Below are positions 1-9,273 of a stretch of 64,000 nucleotides of DNA, in pieces. This DNA comes from Fibrobacter sp. UWH4 (GTDB lineage: Bacteria > Fibrobacterota > Fibrobacteria > Fibrobacterales > Fibrobacteraceae), in NCBI RefSeq assembly GCF_900142475.1, contig NZ_FRAY01000001.1:620001-684000 (forward strand), given 5' to 3'. The stretch's first letter is position 1. Each line of letters begins with the position of its first letter. The translations under genes were made by a program, and so were the position numbers. Under the pieces are notes generated by a model. It saw nothing but the letters and a program-made list of their open reading frames with translations. It ran no database searches and was not told the DNA's origin.

Positions 1-658
1 CGATGGCGGATGAAAGACCGGTTTCTAGATAATTTTCATCAAGTTCCAAGACGAATAGCTGAATAAACTCAATTCCTGCAATCAATAAGGAGGTTATCAA
101 AATACACCGGCCGTAGAATTTCTTTTCTGCATTTGATTTTCTGCGTCGGATTAAGTAATAGAAGGACTGCAACAATGGTGAACCCGCGTACACGAAAGCA
201 ATCGGTACCAAGCAATAATCAAAGATTATGCCATATTGAATGTCCCCATGTTCGTCGATGGAGTATACTAGGCCGGTCCAAGGTGTCGTTAGACATAAAA
301 TAACGGTAAGAACGGTGGGTGCGACAAATAGTGCGTAGTGCAATTTTTTTGAACTCATCTTGATTTCAAATTGGTTCAACGAAAATCGCGTAAACATCGA
401 TGTTCCGAGCATCATTGCAATTGCAAAAACATAGGCACAAGCGTAGTTAAGAATCTTGTATGTAAGATTTCCATCTACAAAATGCCAGATTCCGTCAAAA
501 GCGGATAAGACCGTTGCCGATACAAGCATGATGGAAAGTTTGTCCTTGAAACTCATCTTGTACAGCACGATGTTGTTGTACAACATGAATGCGGTTAGCA
601 AGGTCGTGAAAACGGATATTTCGACAAATAGGGTTTCTGCAATTTCTTCATAGGTCAT
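1..658 (-). CDS. Multi-pass membrane protein, 3' end outside window
   Basis: Open from ATG at 658 to the window edge (219 codons, no stop). The product starts MTYEEIAETLFVEIS and shows about six hydrophobic segments separated by short charged loops, with an RRRK cluster near residue 175, so it is an integral inner-membrane region. The missing C-terminal part probably carries the effector domain; 6-7-TM N-termini like this are common on GGDEF or histidine-kinase signalling proteins, but nothing visible decides this. The start lies 2 bp after the stop of the MATE-ATPase gene, so it should be the last visible gene of the STAS/NRPS cluster operon. Sensor function is inference; the membrane topology is read from the sequence. 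Confidence 0.75.
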   Translation of the reverse strand, partial: MTYEEIAETLFVEISVFTTLLTAFMLYNNIVLYKMSFKDKLSIMLVSATVLSAFDGIWHFVDGNLTYKILNYACAYVFAIAMMLGTSMFTRFSLNQFEIKMSSKKLHYALFVAPTVLTVILCLTTPWTGLVYSIDEHGDIQYGIIFDYCLVPIAFVYAGSPLLQSFYYLIRRRKSNAEKKFYGRCILITSLLIAGIEFIQLFVLELDENYLETGLSSAI

Positions 659-660
659 AT

Positions 661-2382
661 TTAGGCCTCGAATTTTACCTTGAATGTGTTGCGGTTGTAA
701 CTCATGGTTGTGAGGTACATTTTGTTATTTTTCATTTTTTCCATATACCCCGAAACCATGAACTCGGTTATGGAACCAGCGATTACATCGTCGCTTGATA
801 AGTCGAATAAAATGCCATCGTCCTTGGTGATAATCTGTATTCCATCTTCGCGAATAAAGACGGAACATTCCGCATAGGTAGTCGTGTTCCCGTTTTTCTC
901 GTAAACAAGCATAAAAAGTTCTTCAATGAGCAATTTGACTTTGGCTATGATTTTTTTGTTGATACCGTTTTCCAGAAGGTATCGCTCTATCTGCTTTTGA
1001 ACATCAATAATCAATTCCGGTTCCAGCTTGAGTTCGTAAAAACGGTAGTTTAGCCGTTTTTCTTTATCAGCAAGTAGTAAGGGGTAATTTTCTTTGCCGT
1101 ATTTGATGCGGATAAATAGTGTCGAGACGATGTAGGCGAAAATACTCGAAAGGGCTATCCCGACAAAGAAACCGTAAATTCCAAACTTTTCGCCGAGAAT
1201 GAATAGGAAGGGGGCGGCGACAATCACGTCGCGTAATCCGCAGAGAAAAGCTCCGAGAAAAATCTTGTCGATGAGCAGATAATACGAAGAGAGCAAGTAG
1301 AGAAGACTGGTTCCGGTGAGCCCAAGAGCAATAATGCGTGCCCCGTTGATGGCCTCCTCGGCGATTTCTGGATTCTCGATGCCATAAATTTTTACGATGA
1401 GCGGAGCCGCTGCCGCTATGATGACGGTCATTAAAACCCCTTCGACAACAGCCGCTTTCTGCGCGAGCCTGTAGCAATTTTTAATGCCGCGGTAGGATTC
1501 TTCGCCTAGATAGATGTTGATGAGGGGTGTAATGGCTTCGCCGATGCCGTCAAAAATAATCTGAAACTCTTTTGCAAAGAATATAACGGAGGCGATAATC
1601 AGCATTTCAGAACCGAATGCGAATGTGATGTATTTTTCGACAATCACTGCAAAGCAGGCGAAAAATAGATAGGTACTCGCATCAATCGTACTGTATTTCG
1701 CTATGTGAAAAATTTTTGCAATTGAAAAGTGAAATCCGATTTTTAGCGAGTTTCCTTTTTTGAATAAGTGGAGACTAGTCACTAAAAGTGCAAGTGCGGT
1801 ACCGATAAACGAACCCAGGGCGATACCTTCGATACCTATGGATTTTGCCAAGACTGTGGAAAGGGCAATGTTGACAACTAGCTGTATGATGCCTGCGATT
1901 GTGCTAATCGTGTCGTCTCCATCTGAAAATACGGCTTCGCACATCAGTAGGAATAAAGGCAAAATCAGAATGGTTAGCTTGTACCAAAAGAAATACTGCT
2001 TGGCCTGTTCAAAAACAGCGGGGGTCGCTTCGAAAAAATGGAGATAGGTATCGCCCAACAGCGTAAAGGCTAAGAACAAGAGTACGCCTATGCTAACAGC
2101 AGCGGTCAATCCGACCCTGAAATACTGGGTTGCTTTCGCTTGATCAAATTCTCCCATGGCGCGGTTGTACAAGATAGGAACGCCAATCGAAAGGATTCCG
2201 CCAAAAAAGGCGGCTAGGGAATATGCGGGGGTTACAAGGCTGATGCCGGCGACGCTCGTTTCTCCTAAGACAAGGCCTGAAATCACGGAATCCGACAGCA
2301 ACAGGATTGGAACGACAATCATGTAGACTGTTCCCGAAACCAGTAGCGAAAGAAACTTTTTAGACAGAAATGTCTTGCTCAT
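661..2382 (-). CDS. MATE-family exporter fused to C-terminal anti-sigma-type ATPase domain
   Basis: 573 residues. Residues about 1-435 form a 12-TM MATE/polysaccharide-exporter-like membrane domain. From about 439 a soluble 135-residue domain follows. It resembles the GHKL ATPase fold of RsbW/SpoIIAB-type serine kinases: an LLIEELFMLVYEKNGN helix in the N-box position and a TKDDGILFDL segment as the DxG box. The usual N-box asparagine is not evident, so ATP binding is uncertain. MATE proteins export small molecules using ion gradients; the fused domain suggests gating through a partner. The natural partner is the STAS protein at 6569-6868 in the same operon. The gene lies 41 bp after the NRPS and most likely exports its product. 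The fusion and its regulatory meaning are my inference. Confidence 0.85.
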   Translation of the reverse strand: MSKTFLSKKFLSLLVSGTVYMIVVPILLLSDSVISGLVLGETSVAGISLVTPAYSLAAFFGGILSIGVPILYNRAMGEFDQAKATQYFRVGLTAAVSIGVLLFLAFTLLGDTYLHFFEATPAVFEQAKQYFFWYKLTILILPLFLLMCEAVFSDGDDTISTIAGIIQLVVNIALSTVLAKSIGIEGIALGSFIGTALALLVTSLHLFKKGNSLKIGFHFSIAKIFHIAKYSTIDASTYLFFACFAVIVEKYITFAFGSEMLIIASVIFFAKEFQIIFDGIGEAITPLINIYLGEESYRGIKNCYRLAQKAAVVEGVLMTVIIAAAAPLIVKIYGIENPEIAEEAINGARIIALGLTGTSLLYLLSSYYLLIDKIFLGAFLCGLRDVIVAAPFLFILGEKFGIYGFFVGIALSSIFAYIVSTLFIRIKYGKENYPLLLADKEKRLNYRFYELKLEPELIIDVQKQIERYLLENGINKKIIAKVKLLIEELFMLVYEKNGNTTTYAECSVFIREDGIQIITKDDGILFDLSSDDVIAGSITEFMVSGYMEKMKNNKMYLTTMSYNRNTFKVKFEA

Positions 2383-2423
2383 TCATTTAAATATAATAAT
2401 AGGTTGAAAAAATGGTAATTTGA

Positions 2424-5400
2424 TTAGGTACTCATCAAAAGGGTCAAATTCTTTTTTAACAGTTCCGCATACTGTAACGCCTGTTTTGGAGTGTATAGAT
2501 TTTCCGCATACTCGATAAACAGGGATAGTCCCGAAGGACTTTCGCGAACCTCTATTTCGAAAGGCATTGCTGCATTGCGGTTCAATCCCACTTCTTCGAT
2601 TTGAACCTCCGACGGAATTAGGCTCAACAAGGCGTCTTCATGGCCATGTTTTTGGTAGATGATTTCCAAGGTGTATGTGTCCAGTTCGTCATTGTAGAAA
2701 ATATCACCTAGGCATTCCGAATAGAAAATACCCTTTAGGATTTGTTCTGAAATCTCGGAAAGAATTTTTGAGGGAGAATCCGTTTTTTTAAGATCGATAA
2801 AGATGGGTAGATTTTCTTCGAAGCTGCCAATGGTTTCGAGGTACTTGCCTTCTTTTCGGTTGTCGTAAGTCCAGGTGTAGCAGATTTTCTTTTTTCTTGT
2901 CATCTCGGAGAGGGCTAGTATTGCCGCCGCAATAGAAAGTTCATTCCTGGATGTAGAACGTCTTTTTTCGGCTTGGTTCATTTGATCGAGGGAGATTCCT
3001 AAATCGTAATCCAAATAAGCGCTTCTCCCGAAAGATTTTGTATGGTCATATTCAAGTACGCTGCACCACTTGGAATCGCCCTTTAGGGATTCGTAATATC
3101 TTTTTGCCTCAGCATATTTTGTGGACTTCTTGGTGTTTTCTAGGTCTTGTAAGTACGAATAATAAAAGTCATCTCCTGATTTTTCTTGGTAATACTCGTT
3201 GAAGGTCTGTACGGCGAATATAAAACACGAGTAATAGTCTCCTAGAGAATGATGGACTTCCACAAAGAGGTACTTGTTTTTCTCTGTTACAATGACTTTG
3301 GTTCTATACAGATGTTCTCCGAATAAATTGAATGGACGCTCCGGCTTTTCTTTAAACTTGTTGAATTCTTTTTCGGAGGTGTGCCATAATTCTGTTTTTT
3401 TTATCAATTCAGGACGGTATGAGACGGAGTATTTTCCCGATTCATCTTTCGAAAAAACAGACATCATCATCGGATGCTTTTGAACCATCGTATCAACGGC
3501 TTCGCATATTTTTTTCTCGTCGTATTGATTTCCAAGTGTGACAACGTAAGAGAAGTTGTAAACGTAATTACTGCCGGATTTTTGTTCTTCTTCAGAGAGG
3601 AAAAATTCTTGCTCTGCCTTTATGTTGAATGTTTTTTTTCGGCATTGCTCTTCATATTTTTCGTTGTTGTCTAAGTTCTTGTTTAATTGTATTTTTTTTG
3701 CAATCCGTTCGATTGTCTTTCCGTAGTAAATGTCTGAAACGGTCAGCGTTAAATGATACTTTTCAATTTCGATGATTAGCTCAACGGCTGATATAGAGGA
3801 TCCGCCTAGCTCAAAGAAATTATCCTCTTTAGTGGGGCCTTTTTTTAGATCAAGAACTTTTTTGACCGCTGAACATAGGATGTTCTCGATGCTAATTTCT
3901 GAAGAAATTTCGTTTAGATGCTTAAATGAAATTTCCATCATTTTTAGGCTTTGCTTATCGATTTTCCCGTGTTTATTTAAGGGCATCTTGTCAAGCATGA
4001 CATAAACCGAGGGAATCATGTAAGGCGGAAGAAATTTTGATAGCTCACCCTTGATAGCCTTTGTAGATATGTCAGTGTTTGCAACAATGAATGCGACAAG
4101 GAAATTCTCTTTTTCGCTGGTCTTTAAAATAACGGAAGCTTGTTTAATGGCTTCGATTTTTAAGATGGATTGTTCTATTTCCTGGAGCTCAATTCGCTGT
4201 CCGTTTAACTTTACCATATCGTCGGTTCGACCGCAGATCACGATTTCTCCGCTATCGGTCCTATAGGCAAGATCTCCAGATTTGTATGTCCTTTCGCCTC
4301 TGTATTCTATAAAGCTCTTTGCCGTATCATCGGGGCGATTCAAGTATCCGCAAGAAAGCGTCTTGCCCTGTATTAAAAGTTCTCCTTTCTGGTTTGGTCC
4401 AAGTTCGTTTCCTTCTTCATCTACGATGAAGACTTTTGTCTGGTATGGAATTCCATTTGTGAAGGAACTTGTTGTATTTTGCAATACCTTGCACACGGCC
4501 ATGGAGCAAGTTTCTGTCGTACCGTACCCATTGATGATTTTTACGGTAGGGAGTTTGCTGAAGATTTTCGTGGCATGCTCCGGAGAGAGCGGCTCTCCGC
4601 CCATGTAAAGGCCTATAATGCTTTCAAAATTTTCTTTGTCTGCCGCAGAAAGTAGAATTTCTATGAATGAAGGTATTCCAATTACGGAATCCAGTTGATA
4701 CTTCTTGATCTGTTCCGAAAATTTTGTTAAATCTTTAAGCTCGTTTTCTTTGTTAAGATAAAATAGAGCACCTGCATAAATGCAATAAAAGAATCCTGTA
4801 TAAAAAAGGATGAACGTGAATGGGGATATGTCGGCCAATCGATGAATTTGATATTGGGCAATGGCGATCCATTGTTCTGGAAAGAATTCTTCGTAAATGG
4901 CCCTGTGGTTAAGCGTGACCCCTTTGGGATTTCCTGTAGAACCTGAGGTGTAAATGCACATTGCCATGTCATCGGGGCTTACATGAACAACTTGTTTTTT
5001 TAAATGTTCTTTTTTCGCTTTGGCAAGGAGTTCTTCTGGTGTGAAAATCTTGCAAGAGCATTTGCCTATTTCTAGAAGTTCCGCCTTGATTTTTTCGGTT
5101 GTAATGATGGCTTTCGATTTGGAATCGCTAATGCTGTATGCAATTCTTTCTAGAGGCGTGTCAGGCGTAAGCGGGATAAAGGCCGCACCCGTTTTTAAAA
5201 CGCCCATGATGGCGATATGAACAGAGAAGGATCTGTCCAATACAAGAGTGATGAAATCCCCTTGTCTGATTTCTGGGACCAGGGCGAAAAGCGATGCCGC
5301 CAAATAATCTGATTCCTGGTCAAGTTCCTTGTACGAAAGTTCCTTGTCTGCGCAGATAACGGCAATGGCGTCGGGCGTTTTTTGTGCGTGTTCGGTAAGT

Positions 5401-5435
5401 TTGTCTTGTACAGAGATAAATTTTTCTTTAGCCAT
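2424..5435 (-). CDS. Single-module nonribosomal peptide synthetase (A-T-C)
   Basis: 1003 residues. The adenylation domain spans about 8-500, with core motifs IYTSGSTGNPKG (161-172), NGYGTTETC (302-310), YKSGDLAYR (384-392), GRTDDMVKLNGQRIE (402-416) and NKHGKID (487-493). D202 falls at the position that binds the substrate alpha-amino group, so an amino acid is the likely substrate. A carrier domain at 512-585 carries LGGSS, with S547 as the phosphopantetheine site. A condensation domain from about 605 to the end has HHSLGDY (728-734), so the last residue of the HHxxxDG motif is Tyr. There is no thioesterase, reductase or epimerase. The ATG overlaps the aminotransferase stop by one base (TAATG), indicating coupled translation. 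A terminal C domain with an aminotransferase suggests a small amide-type product; the product is unknown. Confidence 0.93.
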   Translation of the reverse strand: MAKEKFISVQDKLTEHAQKTPDAIAVICADKELSYKELDQESDYLAASLFALVPEIRQGDFITLVLDRSFSVHIAIMGVLKTGAAFIPLTPDTPLERIAYSISDSKSKAIITTEKIKAELLEIGKCSCKIFTPEELLAKAKKEHLKKQVVHVSPDDMAMCIYTSGSTGNPKGVTLNHRAIYEEFFPEQWIAIAQYQIHRLADISPFTFILFYTGFFYCIYAGALFYLNKENELKDLTKFSEQIKKYQLDSVIGIPSFIEILLSAADKENFESIIGLYMGGEPLSPEHATKIFSKLPTVKIINGYGTTETCSMAVCKVLQNTTSSFTNGIPYQTKVFIVDEEGNELGPNQKGELLIQGKTLSCGYLNRPDDTAKSFIEYRGERTYKSGDLAYRTDSGEIVICGRTDDMVKLNGQRIELQEIEQSILKIEAIKQASVILKTSEKENFLVAFIVANTDISTKAIKGELSKFLPPYMIPSVYVMLDKMPLNKHGKIDKQSLKMMEISFKHLNEISSEISIENILCSAVKKVLDLKKGPTKEDNFFELGGSSISAVELIIEIEKYHLTLTVSDIYYGKTIERIAKKIQLNKNLDNNEKYEEQCRKKTFNIKAEQEFFLSEEEQKSGSNYVYNFSYVVTLGNQYDEKKICEAVDTMVQKHPMMMSVFSKDESGKYSVSYRPELIKKTELWHTSEKEFNKFKEKPERPFNLFGEHLYRTKVIVTEKNKYLFVEVHHSLGDYYSCFIFAVQTFNEYYQEKSGDDFYYSYLQDLENTKKSTKYAEAKRYYESLKGDSKWCSVLEYDHTKSFGRSAYLDYDLGISLDQMNQAEKRRSTSRNELSIAAAILALSEMTRKKKICYTWTYDNRKEGKYLETIGSFEENLPIFIDLKKTDSPSKILSEISEQILKGIFYSECLGDIFYNDELDTYTLEIIYQKHGHEDALLSLIPSEVQIEEVGLNRNAAMPFEIEVRESPSGLSLFIEYAENLYTPKQALQYAELLKKNLTLLMST

Positions 5436-6568
5436 TATGCATTCTCGATGAATTTGCCCATGTCGTCAAGAACTGAAATAAGTCCTTTTTCCAAATCCGT
5501 CTTGTTCAGGAGCAGGTTGATTCTAAAACAGAACTGTTTGCTTATGTCAAAACCGTGCATAATCCCCGGGAAAATCAAATATCCCTTTTCCTTGATTATT
5601 TTTTTTATGGCGAAAATAAAATTTTCGGTTCCTATACACCCGTCAAGAAAGATCATGGCGTAATGACCGGATATATCAGGTGACACATGAGCGAAATGGT
5701 AATTTGCTAGAATCTGATGAACTCGTTTGTAATTATCGCTCCAAAATTGATTGTAAAAACGAAGGCATTCGTCGTAATTTTGGGAGATGAAGTGGCGTGC
5801 TCCCAATTCACTTAGATAATTTAGGGAGCCTCCGTAACAATCTTTGAGCCTATCAATTTCGTCAGTGAACTTTTTATGTGTGACAATGACAGAAAATTTA
5901 ATCCCCTGAATTCCTAGAGCCTTATGTGGGCTATAGATATAAATTAATTTTTTTTGAATTCCTAGTGTTCTTGAAAGTTCCTTCCCGTTTACGCATAAGG
6001 CCTCGTCTAATATAACCCATTTTCCTGCATCTAGAAGTTCTTGAATGCCGTTTATGACATTTTGATTGAAATAAACGCTTGTCGAGTTGATGGGGGAGGT
6101 GAACCAGAATGCTTCGCAGTCCGAATTTATAAGGGGGCCGATATCAAAATTTTGATTGAAGTCGGGAATGAATTCGTTAAAAACGTGGTAGGCGACTCTT
6201 AAATCGTCTAGGCAGGTCTGTGCCGTAAAGTATGCTGGCGCAATGATTCCTGTTTTTAAATTTCTTTGTGAAAGGAATACTGCGATTGTTACAATCGAAT
6301 GGGTGCTTTGCGAAAAGGCAAAACTTTGGGATTCATAGAAATCTTCGCTAGAAAAGCCTAATTTGTTTGCGATGCTTTTCTTGATGGATTCAGGAAGATA
6401 ATATCGATAGTCAAAAATATCCTGTCCGGATTCGTATTTGAGGATATCTTTGAGTTTTGCCTTGTATTCGAAGCCGGAATTCCAGTAAGATAGATTTACA
6501 GACTGCGTTTCTTTTGACAGGGCTTTTGATGCCTTGTCAAGTTCCATTTCTATTTCGTAGTTGGTCAT
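5435..6568 (-). CDS. PLP-dependent fold-type I aminotransferase-like enzyme
   Basis: 377 residues, low overall resemblance but with the fold-type I landmarks. VILDEALC near residue 187 supplies the Asp that pairs with the pyridine nitrogen. YIYSPHKALGIQG supplies the Schiff-base lysine in an SxHK context. It could be a class I/II aminotransferase, a decarboxylase-like or a beta-eliminating enzyme making or tailoring the amino acid used by the adjacent NRPS; the reaction cannot be told from sequence. The start codon follows the STAS stop with no gap (TAAATG) and the stop overlaps the NRPS start, so STAS, this gene and the NRPS form a tightly coupled operon. Confidence 0.8.
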   Translation of the reverse strand: MTNYEIEMELDKASKALSKETQSVNLSYWNSGFEYKAKLKDILKYESGQDIFDYRYYLPESIKKSIANKLGFSSEDFYESQSFAFSQSTHSIVTIAVFLSQRNLKTGIIAPAYFTAQTCLDDLRVAYHVFNEFIPDFNQNFDIGPLINSDCEAFWFTSPINSTSVYFNQNVINGIQELLDAGKWVILDEALCVNGKELSRTLGIQKKLIYIYSPHKALGIQGIKFSVIVTHKKFTDEIDRLKDCYGGSLNYLSELGARHFISQNYDECLRFYNQFWSDNYKRVHQILANYHFAHVSPDISGHYAMIFLDGCIGTENFIFAIKKIIKEKGYLIFPGIMHGFDISKQFCFRINLLLNKTDLEKGLISVLDDMGKFIENA

Positions 6569-6868
6569 TTAAATTAAACCGAATACGGCGTCGAGTCCAG
6601 TTGCGTCTAGGACTTCCTTGAAGTTTTCGCCGATATTGATGAGCTGCATGTTTCCCTGTTTCTTTTTTAAGGTCTTGAATGTTGAAAGTAAGACTCGGAT
6701 TCCTGCCGAGGATACATAATCGCATTCTTTAAAATCCATAATTAGCGAATTTATCCGTTCGATGTGCGCTGCAATTTCGGCTGCAAGTTTGGGCGAGGTG
6801 AGTGTGTTCAGCTCGCCAGAAAGAGCGATTGTCATTTCTGTATCATTCAAAGCAGTTCTAAGTTCCAT
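6569..6868 (-). CDS. STAS-domain anti-sigma factor antagonist (SpoIIAA-like)
   Basis: 99 residues, one STAS domain. The DYVSSAGIRVLL motif (50-61) matches the phosphorylation loop of SpoIIAA/RsbV proteins, with S54 directly before AG as the likely phosphoacceptor. Family members bind a GHKL-type serine kinase/anti-sigma factor and are released or blocked by phosphorylation. No separate kinase gene or sigma factor is nearby; the only candidate kinase-like domain is the one fused to the MATE exporter three genes downstream. It is the first gene of the NRPS operon, which puts a regulator at the head of a biosynthetic cluster. The partner assignment is inference. Confidence 0.9.
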   Translation of the reverse strand: MELRTALNDTEMTIALSGELNTLTSPKLAAEIAAHIERINSLIMDFKECDYVSSAGIRVLLSTFKTLKKKQGNMQLINIGENFKEVLDATGLDAVFGLI

Positions 6869-6918
6869 TCTAGGCTCCGTATTGCATTTTTATATTTAGT
6901 AAAAAGACTGAAGGAAAA

Positions 6919-7899
6919 TTAAAACAGGTGCTTCCACTGGAAACCTAATGTGTAGAAAATCCATTCCCTACCGCTGTAGGTCATTTGGGGCTCGTATTCT
7001 ACGTCTTTGTATTTTTCGTGGAAACTGCGGCGCGACTGGAAATCAAAAAGCACAAAAAGCTTGTCTTTCTTGCTAAAAGTGATTTCGGCCATGGGCCAAA
7101 TGTCGATGGTCATAAAGTCTCCCTTGTAGCGAGACGAATAGTCGCCGAAATCGCTGGACTTATAATGGCCCGAAAGCGTGGTACCGACGCCGATCATCGA
7201 AAGTTTCAAAGGCATTTGGTAGCCTACAAAATATTCCTGCTCGTACACCCAGCCGCTCGCCAAGCCTTCGGAGGCCTGCCATAGCCAAACATCGCTGTCG
7301 GTGCCAGTCAATTTCTGGTAGCCGGCTTTGTAGGTTGCCGTAGCGACAACGTGGTGCCAGTCGCCTTCCCAGAGGGCGGCGAGGTCGAACATAAAGCAGC
7401 CGCTGACCCAGCCGTACAAGTACCAGTGCGCAAAGGGAGTCATGTCCTTGTATTCAGGCTCTGCTGCATTGTATGCAGCCATGCCTTGGAATAAATCGAA
7501 CGCGTTCCAGCCGGTTCCTGCCGTGCCGCCGATCGCTAGTTCCAAAAAGGCAATGGGCGATACGGTAATCGATGCGACGGGTGCGACCGTAATGGGTGAA
7601 ATTTCTAGACCCATATTGAAGGTTACATGGTTGTCGGCGGTGAATTCGTCGTCGCCACGCAAGAAGGGGAGCGTATAGGCCGCGTCAAATTCAGCAACGG
7701 CCTCGATTCCGTCGTAAGGACCGCTGATTCCTGAGACATGGCTTGAACCGCGGTGGTGTTCCACCTCGGGGTAGTAGGCGGCAGATACCGTAGACGAAAT
7801 TTCCCAGGGGGATTTTTCTTGTGCAGTATCGGCCGCTTCTTCTGTAAAAAGGAGACTGCAACTAAATAGTGTCGCAATATGTAAAGCTAGTTTATTCAT
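6919..7899 (-). CDS. Predicted outer-membrane beta-barrel protein, unknown function
   Basis: 326 residues. Starts with a Sec-type signal peptide (MNKLALHIATLFSCSLLF). The rest alternates aromatic and polar residues in strand-length blocks and ends with a terminal aromatic (FQWKHLF), typical of outer-membrane barrels. I do not recognise the family. Last gene of the minus-strand envelope operon, 27 bp after the DUF1302-like barrel, and preceded by an AAAGGAGAAT-type ribosome-binding site. Location in the outer membrane is inferred from the signal and C-terminal pattern; its role probably follows that of the MMPL exporter upstream. Confidence 0.75.
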   Translation of the reverse strand: MNKLALHIATLFSCSLLFTEEAADTAQEKSPWEISSTVSAAYYPEVEHHRGSSHVSGISGPYDGIEAVAEFDAAYTLPFLRGDDEFTADNHVTFNMGLEISPITVAPVASITVSPIAFLELAIGGTAGTGWNAFDLFQGMAAYNAAEPEYKDMTPFAHWYLYGWVSGCFMFDLAALWEGDWHHVVATATYKAGYQKLTGTDSDVWLWQASEGLASGWVYEQEYFVGYQMPLKLSMIGVGTTLSGHYKSSDFGDYSSRYKGDFMTIDIWPMAEITFSKKDKLFVLFDFQSRRSFHEKYKDVEYEPQMTYSGREWIFYTLGFQWKHLF

Positions 7900-7926
7900 A
7901 CTAATTCTCCTTTTTTTACCTCGTTC

Positions 7927-9273
7927 TTAGAAACTCATTTTCCCTTTAAACGTGACGCTACTATAATCGCGGTAGCCGCCGTACATTCCGTATTTATACC
8001 CTCTAAAGTACAGGTCCCCGATCAGACTCAGCGTGATGGCGTCGGTCAGCTTGTAGTCGATTTCAAGTTCGCTTGCGCTGGAGAAATACCGCAGGTCTAG
8101 TGCCCCCGATGCCATGAGTGTCAGTGTCTCATTCAAGACGGACTTTTCGATACTTAATGTTGCCTGATGTTCGTAATCTCTTCTGTCAAGGTTGTCGTTG
8201 TAATTGAAAATTTTATCCATCACGTACTGTGCGGTAATGGTCCAGCCACCGCTCGGTGTCCAGTCAAGGCCCGCGAGGCCTACTGCTTGATTCTTTCGCT
8301 CGCTTGTAGGAATCTTGTTTTCGTTAACGAATTTTTCTAATTGGTAATAGGCGGTTGTTTGGATATGCCGTTTTGGGAAAAAAGCGCCTTCGAATCGGAA
8401 TACAAGGTCTCCGTAAGGAATTGCGGCGTCGGCACCGACCATGTACATCCTCTTGTATTCACCGGAAACAAGAAGGGTGTCTAAATCGTTTTCCTCATAG
8501 AATTCGTTTATGTAGGGAGAATACCTAATCAACGGAAGGTCATCCCACCCGTAAAATCCATATAGAGACAGGTCCGCGAACGACGTGTAGGCGCTTGCCC
8601 GCAAGGCTAGTTCGCTCTTAGAAAGTTTCTTTTCTGGAAGTTCGAAGTCGTTGTACTTTTCTGGAACACCAACTCTCGATCCATCAAATTTTCTTGGGAA
8701 AACTTGACTGTTGAGCGGGTTTCCACTCGCGAGTGGGAGAATACTTGGCGTGAAAAATGGAATCCAGTACGCATCGATTTGAGTCTTTTCGGTCAAGAGT
8801 GAAAGACGTACGGCGTCGATTCCGAGTTTAGACTCGTTGTAGTCGCTTGCGACAAAGCTTGATTCGTCTCTCGGGTTGAGTACATCGGTAATCTGGATGT
8901 CGTCAGCCTTTCCCCACGATACAATTTGGCGACCGATTCGGAGGGCAAGCATTTCGCCTTTCCAGTCGATGTAGGCTTCGCGGAGCTTTAGGGCGTAGGT
9001 GCCGTCGTCAGCAACGAATGCAGAAGAGCCGTTTGTCGATTGACTTCCCAAGGCGTCGTGGACAATCTGGCCGTTCACGTAAACCATTGCTTCGTCCAGG
9101 TACGATTTGATTGAGCCGTCAAAGATCGTCTGGCCGAGTAGAAAATCACCCTTGTTGTGGTGCGTGTTCGGGAGTCCAACTCCCGCCTGTGCGGTGAGGC
9201 TACCCAAGAAGACTGTTTCTTGGCTACAAACGGTTGCGGCAAGAGCTAAGCCGAGGGCGGTGAATCGTTTCAT
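7927..9273 (-). CDS. Outer-membrane beta-barrel, DUF1302/porin-like
   Basis: 448 residues from ATG 9273. The frame stays open further upstream inside the exporter gene, but only this ATG has a good ribosome-binding site (GGAGA) and a signal peptide (MKRFTALGLALAATVCS). The segment LRIGRQIVSWGKADDIQ resembles the conserved strand of DUF1302-type outer-membrane proteins, which often sit beside MMPL/RND exporters. The rest is strand-rich and ends in KGKMSF, a barrel-type terminus. The start overlaps the exporter stop by 4 bp (ATGA), so translation is coupled. Likely the outer-membrane partner of the exporter; the substrate is unknown. Confidence 0.8.
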   Translation of the reverse strand: MKRFTALGLALAATVCSQETVFLGSLTAQAGVGLPNTHHNKGDFLLGQTIFDGSIKSYLDEAMVYVNGQIVHDALGSQSTNGSSAFVADDGTYALKLREAYIDWKGEMLALRIGRQIVSWGKADDIQITDVLNPRDESSFVASDYNESKLGIDAVRLSLLTEKTQIDAYWIPFFTPSILPLASGNPLNSQVFPRKFDGSRVGVPEKYNDFELPEKKLSKSELALRASAYTSFADLSLYGFYGWDDLPLIRYSPYINEFYEENDLDTLLVSGEYKRMYMVGADAAIPYGDLVFRFEGAFFPKRHIQTTAYYQLEKFVNENKIPTSERKNQAVGLAGLDWTPSGGWTITAQYVMDKIFNYNDNLDRRDYEHQATLSIEKSVLNETLTLMASGALDLRYFSSASELEIDYKLTDAITLSLIGDLYFRGYKYGMYGGYRDYSSVTFKGKMSF

